NCBI GenBank assembly: GCA_963761115.1
Contig: CAVXFS010000003.1
Location: forward strand, 1 to 64,000
DNA from: CAVXFS01 sp963761115
GTDB lineage: Bacteria > Pseudomonadota > Gammaproteobacteria > Burkholderiales > Gallionellaceae
Direction of reading: 5' to 3'
Length of the DNA: 64,000 nucleotides
Position numbers and translations under genes: made by a program. Each line of letters begins with the position of its first letter. The stretch's first letter is position 1. Positions 18,462 through 26,005 of this stretch are shown piece by piece. Below the pieces are notes generated by a model. That model saw only the letters and a program-made list of their open reading frames with translations, had not been told where the DNA came from and did no database searches.

Positions 18462-19680
18462 TCAATCATCAGTTTCTAGTAGAGGAGCCTTTGACCAGCG
18501 CGCCGCAATAATTGAATCGCATCCAGTTGACCTGTGTTGCCCAATGATAAATGATGCCGCATTGTCTATACGGAAAACAGACCTATTCATAGGATCATAT
18601 ATAGCAATTGTTATTGCATACTTGCCAGCCTTAAGTCCCAGCGGGGGCATTTCAACCAAAACCGTTACTGACGCCGCATCGTTCTCCCAGGAGAATGGTT
18701 GGTAATTTTCATCAAGAACATCAAGCACCGGGCGCTGATCCTGGTTCCATATTGTCAATCTAACATCTATCGTTTTGTAATCAGTGGGGGCGCTTAGATT
18801 CATGCTTATTTGCAGACGACTCCCAAATGAAATGGTTGGTTGTGAACCCTCCGGTTCCCCATTGATCGATATTTGCTTGATCTCAATCTCTCTATTACCT
18901 ATAACCCTGTGTTCACCTACTCTAAATTCACTGTTATAGAAGTCAATTGCTTGGCCAATATCATATGTGGCGCAAATGCTCACTCCTTTTTGCATTGCTA
19001 TGGCTTTTGTGCAGATCCGGGCAACCATCTGCATGGCGTGGCTGACAAATATAACGGCCGATTTATCCAGCAGTTCATGGATACGATTCATGCACTTTAC
19101 CCTGAATCCAATATCGCCGACTGCCAGCACTTCATCAATCAACAGCACATCCGGCTCCATTTGCGCTGCGACAGCAAATCCCAAGCGAACCTTCATTCCG
19201 GAACTATAATTCTGTACCGGCGTGTCAAGAAATTCGGCAATTTCCGAAAACTCGACGATCGAATCAAATTTTTCATCTATCTCCTGCTTCGAGAATCCCA
19301 GCACTGAAGCATTTACATAGATATTTTCTCGCCCGGTAAGAATGGGATTGAACCCTGCCCCAAGCTCGATCAATGCACCGATTCGCCCCCGAATAGTGAT
19401 CCGCCCTCTATCTGGTTTGATCAGCCCATTAAGCATTTTGAGCAAAGTACTCTTGCCCGCGCCGTTATGGCCGATCAATCCAATGACATTCGCCGCGCTT
19501 GAGTTCAAAGCTGATGTCCTTGACTGCCCAGAATTCGTCCGGGCGCAACACGCCATCCACACCATGCCGCCTGCCCAGCAGTTCGCTGCCTATGTCCTGC
19601 ATGCCATACCAGAGGGATTTTTTCAGGCTGTGGCAGAACTTCTTCGATAGTCCTTCGACCTTGATCAGCGTTTCTCCCAT
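18462..19680 (-). CDS. wzt: Polysaccharide ABC exporter ATPase with C-terminal cargo-binding domain (Wzt), one frameshift
   Basis: Starting at 19680 the protein reads GETLIKVEGLSKKFCHSLKK and FWAVKDISFELKRGE. A frame break near 19490 leads into GLIGHNGAGKSTLLKMLNGL (Walker A), the signature NYSSGMKVRLGFAVA and DVLLIDEVLAVGD (Walker B). Residues after about 260 form a beta-rich Wzt C-terminal domain (IEIKQISINGEPEGSQ, VTVLVEMPPLGLKAGKYAIT) that in other systems binds the glycan's terminal modification before export. Methyl, phospho or sugar-acid caps are known cargo signals, so this domain may recognise the nonulosonate or phosphoramidate decoration (inference). GGAGG lies before the ATG, one base after the wzm stop. 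Confidence 0.88.
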
Positions 19681-19681
19681 T

Positions 19682-20533
19682 TCAGCCTCCCATCCGTTCT
19701 ATCAGGATAGGCATGGCCAGGCGGAATACTGCCCAGAATATGAACAAGCAAACAATGGCGACTATATTGATGACCACGAAATAGCCCAGGTATTCCGGCG
19801 TGAGTCCGGTCAGCCAGTCTCGCGCGGTGAGGATCAGCGGGGTCAGCGGATTGAGCTTGAACAGGGTTGCGGACAAGCCGCTCTTGGGCACCGCGAAAAC
19901 CACCGGCGAGAGGTACATCAGAAACTGCGATAGCAACGGGATCGCCTTGCCGATATCCGTATACAGCATACCGATTGGAACCAGCGCCAGTCCGATGACT
20001 GTTCCCACCAGAATCAGCGAGAGCATGGCAACAGGAAACAGCAACAGACCCCAGGTCGGATAGATGCCCATGATGAGCAAGGCTACCAGCAGCAATGCGA
20101 CCTTGATCAGCGCGTTGATGATGGTCTGGTATATGCCGGAGATCAACAGCGCTTCGCGCGGAAAATTGATCTTTGCCAGCATGCTTTTGGACGCGTTTAC
20201 GATTCTCAGTGGGGCGTTCAGCGCTTCAATCAGGATTGCCCACAACATCGTGCCGGTGAATACATAAACTGGATACGGCAAGGACGTTTCGCTGACGTGC
20301 ACCACGCCACTGGCGCTCAGGAATATCCAGACCAGCGTATTGGCCAGGGGCACGATGATGGCCCAGAGAAACCCGAGGAATGTTTGCCGGTACTGGGCGC
20401 TCAGGTCGCGCATGGTCAAACGCCACGCAAGCCCGCGGCTGGCAACCACATCCCCAAACATGTCGCGTGCCATCTTGAGCGGACTGGCAAGCTGAGAATC
20501 TGGTGAGTAGATGGTGATGCGCTGTTCGTCCAT
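19682..20533 (-). CDS. wzm: Polysaccharide ABC exporter permease (Wzm)
   Basis: The 283-residue protein is an ABC-2-type permease. It has a cytoplasmic N-terminal helix (RLTMRDLSAQYRQTFLGFLW) and about six hydrophobic segments, for example AIIVPLANTLVWIFLSASGV, ALIKVALLLVALLIMGIYP and YFVVINIVAIVCLFIFWAVF. With Wzt it moves undecaprenyl-linked glycan across the inner membrane. It is the first gene after the ops element and therefore heads the long surface-glycan operon. The frame is intact. Confidence 0.9.
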   Translation of the reverse strand: MDEQRITIYSPDSQLASPLKMARDMFGDVVASRGLAWRLTMRDLSAQYRQTFLGFLWAIIVPLANTLVWIFLSASGVVHVSETSLPYPVYVFTGTMLWAILIEALNAPLRIVNASKSMLAKINFPREALLISGIYQTIINALIKVALLLVALLIMGIYPTWGLLLFPVAMLSLILVGTVIGLALVPIGMLYTDIGKAIPLLSQFLMYLSPVVFAVPKSGLSATLFKLNPLTPLILTARDWLTGLTPEYLGYFVVINIVAIVCLFIFWAVFRLAMPILIERMGG

Positions 20534-20592
20534 TGAGTTCTAACTTTCTATTATCTGGAGTGGGGGAATGCTGCCCTTGAAACTGATTCAGG

Positions 20593-20604
20593 CACGCTAC
20601 CGCC
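20593..20604 (-). promoter_or_regulatory. ops element (RfaH recruitment site) in the wzm leader
   Basis: The minus strand reads GGCGGTAGCGTG, preceded by GCAG. This is a full match to the operon polarity suppressor core known from JUMPstart sequences in enterobacterial LPS and capsule leaders. It lies 60 bases before the wzm start. An RfaH homologue is encoded just upstream at 20945-21485. I infer RfaH-dependent antitermination of the roughly 20 kb operon downstream. Confidence 0.85.
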
Positions 20605-20610
20605 CTGCAT

Positions 20611-20625
20611 GACACATTTTGTGTC
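20611..20625 (-). promoter_or_regulatory. 15-base perfect palindrome just upstream of ops
   Basis: The sequence GACACAAAATGTGTC (minus strand) has 6-base arms around AAA and ends six bases before ops. In RNA it would form a short hairpin. It may be a pausing aid or a protein-binding site. No function is shown by the sequence itself. Confidence 0.5.
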
Positions 20626-20689
20626 TCGCATTCTGAAAGCCCGATATCTACTCGGGGCGCATGTTTATTCAAACAACATCTTCGCTATC

Positions 20690-20940
20690 GCTCCTTCCCC
20701 CTTTAAGGGGGAAGGTTGGGATGGGGGTAGGACGATTGGTCCACCTCAAGCCTTCGAGTTACTCAACGCTCCCACCCCCTCCCTAACCCTCCCCCTTACA
20801 GGGGGCGGGGACTTTGCTCCTTCCCCTTTAAGGGGGAAGGCTGGGATGGGGGTAGGACGTTTAGTTCACCTTAAGCCTCTGTGTTACTCGACGCTCCCAC
20901 CCCCTCCCTAGCCCTCCCCCTTACAGGGGGAGGGAATTAC
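20690..20940. repeat. Two copies of the dispersed GC-rich ~126-bp repeat
   Basis: Two imperfect copies of a unit that pairs CTCCTTCCCCCTTTAAGGGG with the later AACCCTCCCCCTTACAGGGG. These are two complementary-rich blocks that could fold on either strand. The copies lie between the rfaH stop and the wzm leader, close to ops. The same unit recurs at 21974-22130, 22788-23217 and 27104-28577. No open frame in it looks like a gene. Confidence 0.85.
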
Positions 20941-20944
20941 AACA

Positions 20945-21485
20945 TTATGCCGCCTTCACTACCCAATCACGGTTTACCGCCACCCGGTTGGCCTTGCCCA
21001 TCAAGTCCAGCAATACAGTTACGCGTTTCTCGCCGTCTTCCTGGGAAAACACGCCTTCCATGCCGGCAAGCGGACCTTCCACCAGCTTGACGTTTTCCCC
21101 CATGCAAAACTGGGGACGGTCGTCCTGGTGCAGGCCGGATTCGGTGTCTTCGTTGCGCATCAGATAATCCATTACTTCGTCTTCGACGATGGCGGGCTGC
21201 CCGCCGAATTTCACCAGGCCGACGACGCCGCGTGTCGAGCGTACCGGTGCGATGCTGTTTACGGAGGGATCGACGTCGAATGAATATGTAACGCGGGAAA
21301 AGCACCTCGACTGCATCGGCCCACTTGCCGCGACGATGGCGCTTGACCTGCATGCGTGGCAGATAAGTATGGAATCCCTGGCGATCCAGGTTTTCCTGGG
21401 CGATCAGCTCTTGCCGCGGTTTGCAATAAACGGCAAACCAGCGATCCCTGTTTTCAATTCGTGCGGAACCGGTTTCCATTTTCAT
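20945..21485 (-). CDS. rfaH: Transcription antiterminator of the NusG family (RfaH-like), one frameshift
   Basis: The N-terminal half reads RWFAVYCKPRQELIAQENLD, FHTYLPRMQVKRHRRGKWAD and LFPRYIF, the NGN domain of RfaH/NusG proteins. After a frame break near 21280 it continues IDVDPSVNSIAPVRSTRGVV and LVKFGGQPAIVEDEV. The C-terminal KOW-like part is FCMGENVKLVEGPLAGMEGV. Its length (about 180 codons) fits RfaH better than housekeeping NusG. The ATG at 21485 overlaps the MarR stop (ATGA), so regulator and antiterminator are made together. The ops element at 20593 stands in the next leader downstream, giving it an obvious target. Confidence 0.85.
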
Positions 21486-21823
21486 CCCTGCTCCAAGGCG
21501 TCGCCTTTATTGACTTCGTTCCGCAGCTGTTCGATCTCCTTTTCCAGCGCCTCATGTTCCGCCACCTTGCGCTTCAGGAAATATGCCGTGACCTTGATCT
21601 TTTCCTCGATGCCGCGCGGTGTCAGCAGATAGACATAGCCGGTCTTGTTCTTGCTGTTACGGAAGTTCTTGGCCTTGATCAGGCCCTTCTCCGCCAATGC
21701 CTGGATGCAAAAGTTCACCCGGCCCAGGCTGATGCCCAGCTCGCCGGCCAGTTTGCGCTGGCTGATCTCCGGGTTGGATTCCAGCAGCTTCAATATCTTG
21801 TAGCGGTACTCGTCGCTTAGCAT
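21482..21823 (-). CDS. EPS-associated MarR-family transcriptional regulator
   Basis: The 113-residue protein has a winged helix-turn-helix (LSDEYRYKILKLLESNPEIS, QRKLAGELGISLGRVNFCIQ, then GYVYLLTPRGIEEKI) followed by a C-terminal coiled coil (FLKRKVAEHEALEKEIEQLR). This is the layout of the EPS-associated MarR subfamily found next to exopolysaccharide genes. The ATG at 21823 directly follows an array of three palindromes; no clear ribosome-binding site is present. A TTG two codons upstream would be the alternative start. Operator and promoter overlap (see 21824-21893), so autorepression is likely. It is coupled to rfaH and so sets the level of the antiterminator. Confidence 0.85.
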   Translation of the reverse strand: MLSDEYRYKILKLLESNPEISQRKLAGELGISLGRVNFCIQALAEKGLIKAKNFRNSKNKTGYVYLLTPRGIEEKIKVTAYFLKRKVAEHEALEKEIEQLRNEVNKGDALEQG

Positions 21824-21872
21824 GTTCAATCAGTGAACCCGTTCAAATGGTGAACGCGTTCAGTATTTGAAC
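21824..21872. promoter_or_regulatory. Array of three 15-bp palindromic operators, 17-bp period
   Basis: Three perfect inverted repeats of the form GTTCA-N5-TGAAC lie at 21824-21838, 21841-21855 and 21858-21872, each separated by two bases. The exact 17-base spacing and identical arms show a designed protein-binding array. The outermost copy contains the proposed -10 hexamer, and the innermost touches the start codon of the MarR gene. The most economical reading is cooperative autorepression by that MarR protein. Confidence 0.8.
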
Positions 21873-21893
21873 ACTGTTTGGGGGAGGGGTCAA
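21865..21893 (-). promoter_or_regulatory. Candidate sigma70 promoter of the marR-rfaH operon
   Basis: On the minus strand TTGACC (21893-21888) and TCAAAT (21870-21865) are separated by 17 bases. They match the -35 and -10 consensus at 5 and 4 of 6 positions. The -10 falls inside the palindrome at 21858-21872, so a bound repressor would block polymerase. Confidence 0.6.
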
Positions 21894-21973
21894 GAGGAAT
21901 GAATTATGGGGGCAACCCACTCGCATAGAGCGAGGGATAGCGGAGATGGGTCAGGACAGAGGGATGCAGAGTC

Positions 21974-22130
21974 TCTACCCCCACCCTAGCCCTCCCCCTG
22001 CAAGGGGGAGGGGACTTTAGCTCCTTCCCCCTTTAAGGGGGAAGGGTGGGATGGGGGTAGGACGGTTAAGTCACTTCGAGCCTTTGCATAACTCAACGCT
22101 CCCCCCTCCCTAACCCTGCAAGTGGGAGGC
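21974..22130. repeat. One copy of the dispersed GC-rich repeat
   Basis: One copy of the same CTCCTTCCCCCTTTAAGGGG / AACCCTG unit, with a short extra partial copy at its left. It runs into the 3' end of cysC: the last codons and stop of that gene (HLQG, then TAG) are repeat sequence. The rest of the gap between marR and cysC holds only the marR promoter region. Confidence 0.8.
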
Positions 22131-22748
22131 AATCGCATTAGAAGTTTCGTCGAATGGCTTGATGTAGCCTTGCCTGGTCAGATAATCGATGACCCGCTCT
22201 GCCTCTTCTTCCACCGTATGCTCGGATGAGTCGATGACCAGTTCCGGTTTCAGCGGCGGTTCATAGGGTGAGCTGATGCCGGTAAAGAATTTGATGTCGC
22301 CGGCGCGGGCCTTCTTGTACATGCCCTTGGGGTCGCGTTGTTCGCAGACCTCGAGCGGGACGTCCAGATAGAGTTCGATGAATTCGCCCGGTTCGAGCAT
22401 CGCGCGCACCATGTCGCGGTCGGAACGGAACGGGGAAATGAATGCGGTCATCACGATCAGCCCTGCATCCAGCATCAGCTTGGATACCTCGCCGATACGG
22501 CGGATATTCTCCACCCGGTCCGCATCGCTGAAACCCAGGTTGCTGCTCAGTCCATGCCTGACATTATCGCCATCGAGCAGGTAGCTGCGGTAGCCTCGTT
22601 CAAACAGGATATTTTCCAGCGCCCCTGCCAGGGTCGATTTACCCGACCCGCTCAGCCCGGTGAACCAGATGACGAAAGGCCGCTGGTTATTTTTCCGCGC
22701 CCGGTCGGATTTGTTTACCTGGTGATGGTGCCAGACTACGTAGTTCAT
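22110..22748 (-). CDS. cysC: Adenylylsulfate (APS) kinase
   Basis: This 212-residue protein is a canonical CysC: FVIWFTGLSGSGKSTLAGAL (P-loop), YLLDGDNVRHGLSSNLGFSD, ENIRRIGEVSKLMLDAGLIV, FISPFRSDRDMVR and DPKGMYKKARAGDIKFFTGI. It makes PAPS from APS and ATP. The start at 22748 has GAGGAA upstream. No ATP sulfurylase or sulfotransferase gene is in the window, so a link to sulfated polysaccharide is only a guess. Its last residues come from a GC-rich repeat that abuts the gene. It is clearly distinct from the shorter kinase at 8142-8657. Confidence 0.9.
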   Translation of the reverse strand: MNYVVWHHHQVNKSDRARKNNQRPFVIWFTGLSGSGKSTLAGALENILFERGYRSYLLDGDNVRHGLSSNLGFSDADRVENIRRIGEVSKLMLDAGLIVMTAFISPFRSDRDMVRAMLEPGEFIELYLDVPLEVCEQRDPKGMYKKARAGDIKFFTGISSPYEPPLKPELVIDSSEHTVEEEAERVIDYLTRQGYIKPFDETSNAIASHLQG

Positions 22749-22787
22749 GGGTCGGTTCCTCGTTGCGTATTTAAATACGGTTGGTTT

Positions 22788-23217
22788 CAGCTCCTTCCCC
22801 CTTGCAGCGGGGGAGAGCGCAGCGAGGGGGCCCTGGGATGGGGGTAGGACGGTTCAGAGGTCCACCTCAAAGCGCTTTGCTGTTATCGACTGCATCACGC
22901 TCCCCCACCCCCTCCCTAACCCTCCCCCTTACAGGGGGCGGGGACTTTAGCTCCTTCCCCCTTTAAGTGGGGGAGAGCGAAGCGAGGGGGCCCTGGGATG
23001 GGGGTAGGACGGTTAAGTCCACTTCGAGCGCTTTGCATTACTCAACGCTCCCACCCCCTCCCTAACCCTCCCCCTTACAGGGGGCGGGGACTTAGCTCCT
23101 TCCCCCTTGCAGGGGGAAGGTTGGGATGGGGGTAGGACGCTTAAGTCACTTCGAGCGTTTGCATTACTCAACGCTCCCACCCCCTCCCTAACCCTCCCCC
23201 TTACAGGGGGCGGGAAC
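22788..23217. repeat. Three to four copies of the dispersed GC-rich repeat
   Basis: Tandem copies of the same unit fill the gap between cysC and rmlC. Some carry the variant AGCGAAGCGAGGGGGCCCTG inserted in the first block. Nothing gene-like is seen. The copies are less uniform than the array at 27104-28577. Confidence 0.85.
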
Positions 23218-23221
23218 TCAC

Positions 23222-23771
23222 TCAGTCAAACAATTCCGCATCCCTGAACGCCTTGCCCGCCTGGTCCTTGGCGGACAGGCTGGGTGTCGCGCCCTCAAGC
23301 TGCCAGTCTATCGCGAGATCGGGATCGTTCCAGATGATGCTGCGCTCGAACTGCGGCGCCCAATAGTCGGTGGTCTTGTACAGGAATTCGGCGCTGTCGG
23401 AGAGCACCACAAAACCGTGGGCGAATCCTTCCGGGATCCACAGCATGTGCTTGTTCTCGGCACTGAGTTGCATGCCTACCCACTGGCCCAGCGTGGGCGA
23501 ATGTTTGCGCAGGTCGACCGCGACATCGAATACTGTTCCGGCGCATACACGCACCAGCTTGCCCTGCGCTTGACTGATCTGGTAATGCAGGCCGCGCAGG
23601 ACATTTTTCTCCGAGCGCGAATGGTTGTCCTGCACGAAATCTGGTTCAAGTCCGGTAAGTTCGCTTGAATTTGCGCGCGTTGTAACTCTCGAAGAAGAAT
23701 CCGCGCGCATCGCCGAACACTTGCGGCTCGATCAGCAATACATCGGGAATGGAAGTGGGGGTGATTTTCAT
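23222..23771 (-). CDS. rmlC: dTDP-4-dehydrorhamnose 3,5-epimerase, one frameshift
   Basis: From the ATG at 23771 the strand reads KITPTSIPDVLLIEPQVFGD and ARGFFFESYNARKF. A frame break near 23655-23670 leads to EPDFVQDNHSRSEKNVLRGL, then HYQISQAQGKLVRVCAGTVF and LWIPEGFAHGFVVLSDSAEF. These are all conserved RmlC segments, including the catalytic His of the LRGLHYQ strand. The enzyme epimerises C3 and C5 of dTDP-4-keto-6-deoxyglucose on the way to dTDP-L-rhamnose. It is the last gene of the rmlB-rmlD-rmlA-rmlC set and lies 19 bases after rmlA. Confidence 0.88.
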
Positions 23772-23790
23772 GCCAAATGATCCGGCTGCA

Positions 23791-24723
23791 TCAGTAGACT
23801 TTTTCCTTCAGCAATCCCAACAGGTATTGCCCGTAATTGTTCTTGGCCAATACCTGTGCCTGCTGTTCCAGCTCGGCATCGCTGATCCAGTTCTGCCGCC
23901 AGGCGATCTCCTCCGGCGCGGCGATCTTCAGCCCCTGCCGATGTTCGATGGTCTGGATGAACTGCGCCGCATCCAGCAGCGATTCGTGGGTGCCGGTATC
24001 CAGCCAGGCGTAACCCCTGCCCATCACTTCGACATCCAGGCTGGAATGTTCGAGGTAATGCCGGTTGACGTCGGTGATCTCCAGTTCGCCGCGCGGTGAG
24101 GGTTTGATGCTCTTGGCGATATCGACGACCTGCGCATCATAATAATAGAGGCCGGTGATGGCATAACGCGATTTGGGTTGCTGCGGCTTCTCTTCCAGGC
24201 TCAGCGCCTTGCCAGCTGGATCGAATTCAACCACGCCGTAACGCTCGGGATCCTGCACCGGATAGGCGAAGATGGTGGCGCCCTCGGCGCGCGCGTTGGC
24301 ACGCGACAGGATCGCGCCGAAATCGTGGCCGTGGAAAATGTTGTCGCCGAGCACCAGCGCCGACGGATCACCCGCGATGAAATTCTCCCCGATGATGAAC
24401 GCCTGGGCCAATCCGTCCGGCGAAGGTTGCACGGCGTAGGAAAGCGACAACCCCCACGCGGCGCCATCGCCAAGCAGTTGCGCGAAACGCGGCGTGTCCT
24501 GCGGCGTCGAAATGATCAGGATGTCGCGGATGCCGCCCATCATCAGGGTCGACAGCGGATAGTAGATCATCGGCTTGTCGTATACGGGCAGCAGTTGCTT
24601 CGATACAGCAAGGGTAGCGGGGAACAGCCGGCTGCCGGATCCGCCGGCTAAAATGATTCCTTTTCTGGTTAGTGGGGAGTGGGGAGAGCGTAGCGAGGGG
24701 TCGGGGAGTGGGGTGGGGGTCAT
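23791..24723 (-). CDS. rmlA: Glucose-1-phosphate thymidylyltransferase with a repeat-derived N-terminal extension
   Basis: The protein carries RKGIILAGGSGSRLFPATLA, VSKQLLPVYDKPMIYYPLST, GDNIFHGHDFGAIL, SLEEKPQQPKSRYAITGLYY and AWLDTGTHESLLDAAQFIQT, all RmlA hallmarks. It makes dTDP-glucose. The usual start (Met-x-x-Lys-Gly) is missing. Translation must begin at the ATG at 24723, which has GGAG six bases upstream and overlaps the four-helix gene stop. That adds about 17 residues rich in proline and serine (TPTPLPDPSLRSPHSPL), encoded by low-complexity CCCCACT repeats. The extension probably arose when the repeat and the neighbouring gene were inserted. The rest is intact. Confidence 0.92.
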   Translation of the reverse strand: MTPTPLPDPSLRSPHSPLTRKGIILAGGSGSRLFPATLAVSKQLLPVYDKPMIYYPLSTLMMGGIRDILIISTPQDTPRFAQLLGDGAAWGLSLSYAVQPSPDGLAQAFIIGENFIAGDPSALVLGDNIFHGHDFGAILSRANARAEGATIFAYPVQDPERYGVVEFDPAGKALSLEEKPQQPKSRYAITGLYYYDAQVVDIAKSIKPSPRGELEITDVNRHYLEHSSLDVEVMGRGYAWLDTGTHESLLDAAQFIQTIEHRQGLKIAAPEEIAWRQNWISDAELEQQAQVLAKNNYGQYLLGLLKEKVY

Positions 24724-25073
24724 TGGGTGCTCCATTTTTTCTGTAGTCCAGTCAGTAATTTTCCGGTGCGATCCGCCAATTCGAAGGCAGCGTGGTCAGG
24801 CTTGGTAAAGTCAAACATGACTGCCAGTTGCAACTGTGTGTCCAATTCTGCCAATGATCCACGAGCAATGCCGATGAAGTGCAAATATTCTTTCGCACCA
24901 TTGCGGCCTGCCCCTTCAGCAATATTGCTGGGTATCGATACTGCAGCACGTCTCATTTGTTGCGCAAGCCCATAACACTCCTCCGCCGGAAATTCAGCAG
25001 TCAATTGATACACCGCTTTTGCCAATTGCATAGCAAATTTCCACGCCTCCAATTGTTCATGCGGCTTCCCCAT
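24720..25073 (-). CDS. Four-helix-bundle protein (23S rRNA intervening-sequence type)
   Basis: The 117-residue protein reads LEAWKFAMQLAKAVYQLTAE, YGLAQQMRRAAVSIPSNIAE, GAGRNGAKEYLHFIGIARGS and LAELDTQLQLAV. This is the signature of the small four-helix-bundle family first seen in rRNA intervening sequences and now found as free-standing genes, often inside polysaccharide loci. The ATG at 25073 starts the conserved part. It splits rmlD from rmlA and is flanked by low-complexity C-rich repeats on both sides (24665-24722 and 25070-25115). Function is unknown. Confidence 0.85.
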   Translation of the reverse strand: MGKPHEQLEAWKFAMQLAKAVYQLTAEFPAEECYGLAQQMRRAAVSIPSNIAEGAGRNGAKEYLHFIGIARGSLAELDTQLQLAVMFDFTKPDHAAFELADRTGKLLTGLQKKWSTQ

Positions 25074-25115
25074 CCCACTCCCCACTCCCCACTCCCTACT
25101 CCCTACTCCCCACTT
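25070..25115. repeat. Low-complexity CCCCACT/CCCTACT repeat
   Basis: A run of near-identical 7-8 base units (CCCACTCCCCACTCCCTACT and similar) between rmlD and the four-helix gene. A related run lies at 24665-24722, at the other end of the four-helix gene, where it encodes the N-terminus of RmlA. The pair flanks the inserted gene. Confidence 0.75.
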
Positions 25116-26005
25116 CCCAGCAGTTCTTGCAGCATACGTTCCGCATGATACGTCCAGTCGGGCAAGAACAAGTCGAACTCATTGCGAATCTTTGCTGTAT
25201 CCAGAACGGAATTGGCAGGCCGTCGCGCAGGCAACGGATAGGCGCTGGTCGGAATCGACTCGATCATTTCCGGCCGGCACTTCAATTCCTGGCCGAGCTG
25301 CGTCGCCTGTTCCAGCACGAACCTCGCGTAGCCATGCCAACTGGTGCGACCCGCCGCTGCCAGATGATACAACCCTTGCCGCGCTTCACCGCCGGGACGC
25401 ATCAGGTCGCGCATGCACAGCGCCGTGACATCGGCCAGCAGTTCCGCCGAGGTGGGCGCGCCGTATTGGTCGCCGACGATGTTCAGTGTCTCGCGCTCGC
25501 GCGCCAGTCTTAGCATGGTCTTGGCAAAATTCCCGCCGCGCGCGGCGAACACCCAGCTGGTGCGCAGGATCAGGTGCAGGCAACCGCTTTGCTGGATCGC
25601 CTGCTCGCCTGCCAGCTTGGTCGAACCATAGACACTCAGCGGGGCAGGCAAGTCCTGTTCGGTGTAGGGGCCGGTCTTGGTGCCGTCGAACACATAGTCG
25701 GTGGAATAGTGCACCAGCCAGGCACCAAGTTTTTTTGCTTCCTCGGCAAGGATGCCGGGCGCGATCGCATTGACTGCATGAGCGACATCAAGATCGCTTT
25801 CTGCCTTGTCCACTGCGGTGTAGGCGGCGGCGTTGACGATCAGCGCGGGCTTGGCCGCGCGCACTGTGCTGCGCAACTGGTCGGCATTCGCCAGGTCGCA
25901 TTGATCGAGACCGGGCGCGATCACGCGTCCGAGCGGCGCCAGCGAACGTTGCAGTTCCCAGCCGACCTGGCCATCCCGGCCCAGCAACAGGATATCAATC
26001 GCCAT
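25103..26005 (-). CDS. rmlD: dTDP-4-dehydrorhamnose reductase
   Basis: This 300-residue protein has the NADPH-binding start ILLLGRDGQVGWELQRSL, then VNAAAYTAVDKAESDLDVAH, the catalytic YGSTKLAGEQAI and the upstream STDYVFDGT. It reduces dTDP-4-keto-L-rhamnose to dTDP-L-rhamnose. Its start overlaps the rmlB end by 11 bases. The frame is intact. Confidence 0.93.
   Translation of the reverse strand: MAIDILLLGRDGQVGWELQRSLAPLGRVIAPGLDQCDLANADQLRSTVRAAKPALIVNAAAYTAVDKAESDLDVAHAVNAIAPGILAEEAKKLGAWLVHYSTDYVFDGTKTGPYTEQDLPAPLSVYGSTKLAGEQAIQQSGCLHLILRTSWVFAARGGNFAKTMLRLARERETLNIVGDQYGAPTSAELLADVTALCMRDLMRPGGEARQGLYHLAAAGRTSWHGYARFVLEQATQLGQELKCRPEMIESIPTSAYPLPARRPANSVLDTAKIRNEFDLFLPDWTYHAERMLQELLGSGE

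Noticed and set aside
24720..25073. Remnant of an rRNA intervening sequence
   Set aside because: No rRNA sequence is near; the family occurs widely as free-standing genes.
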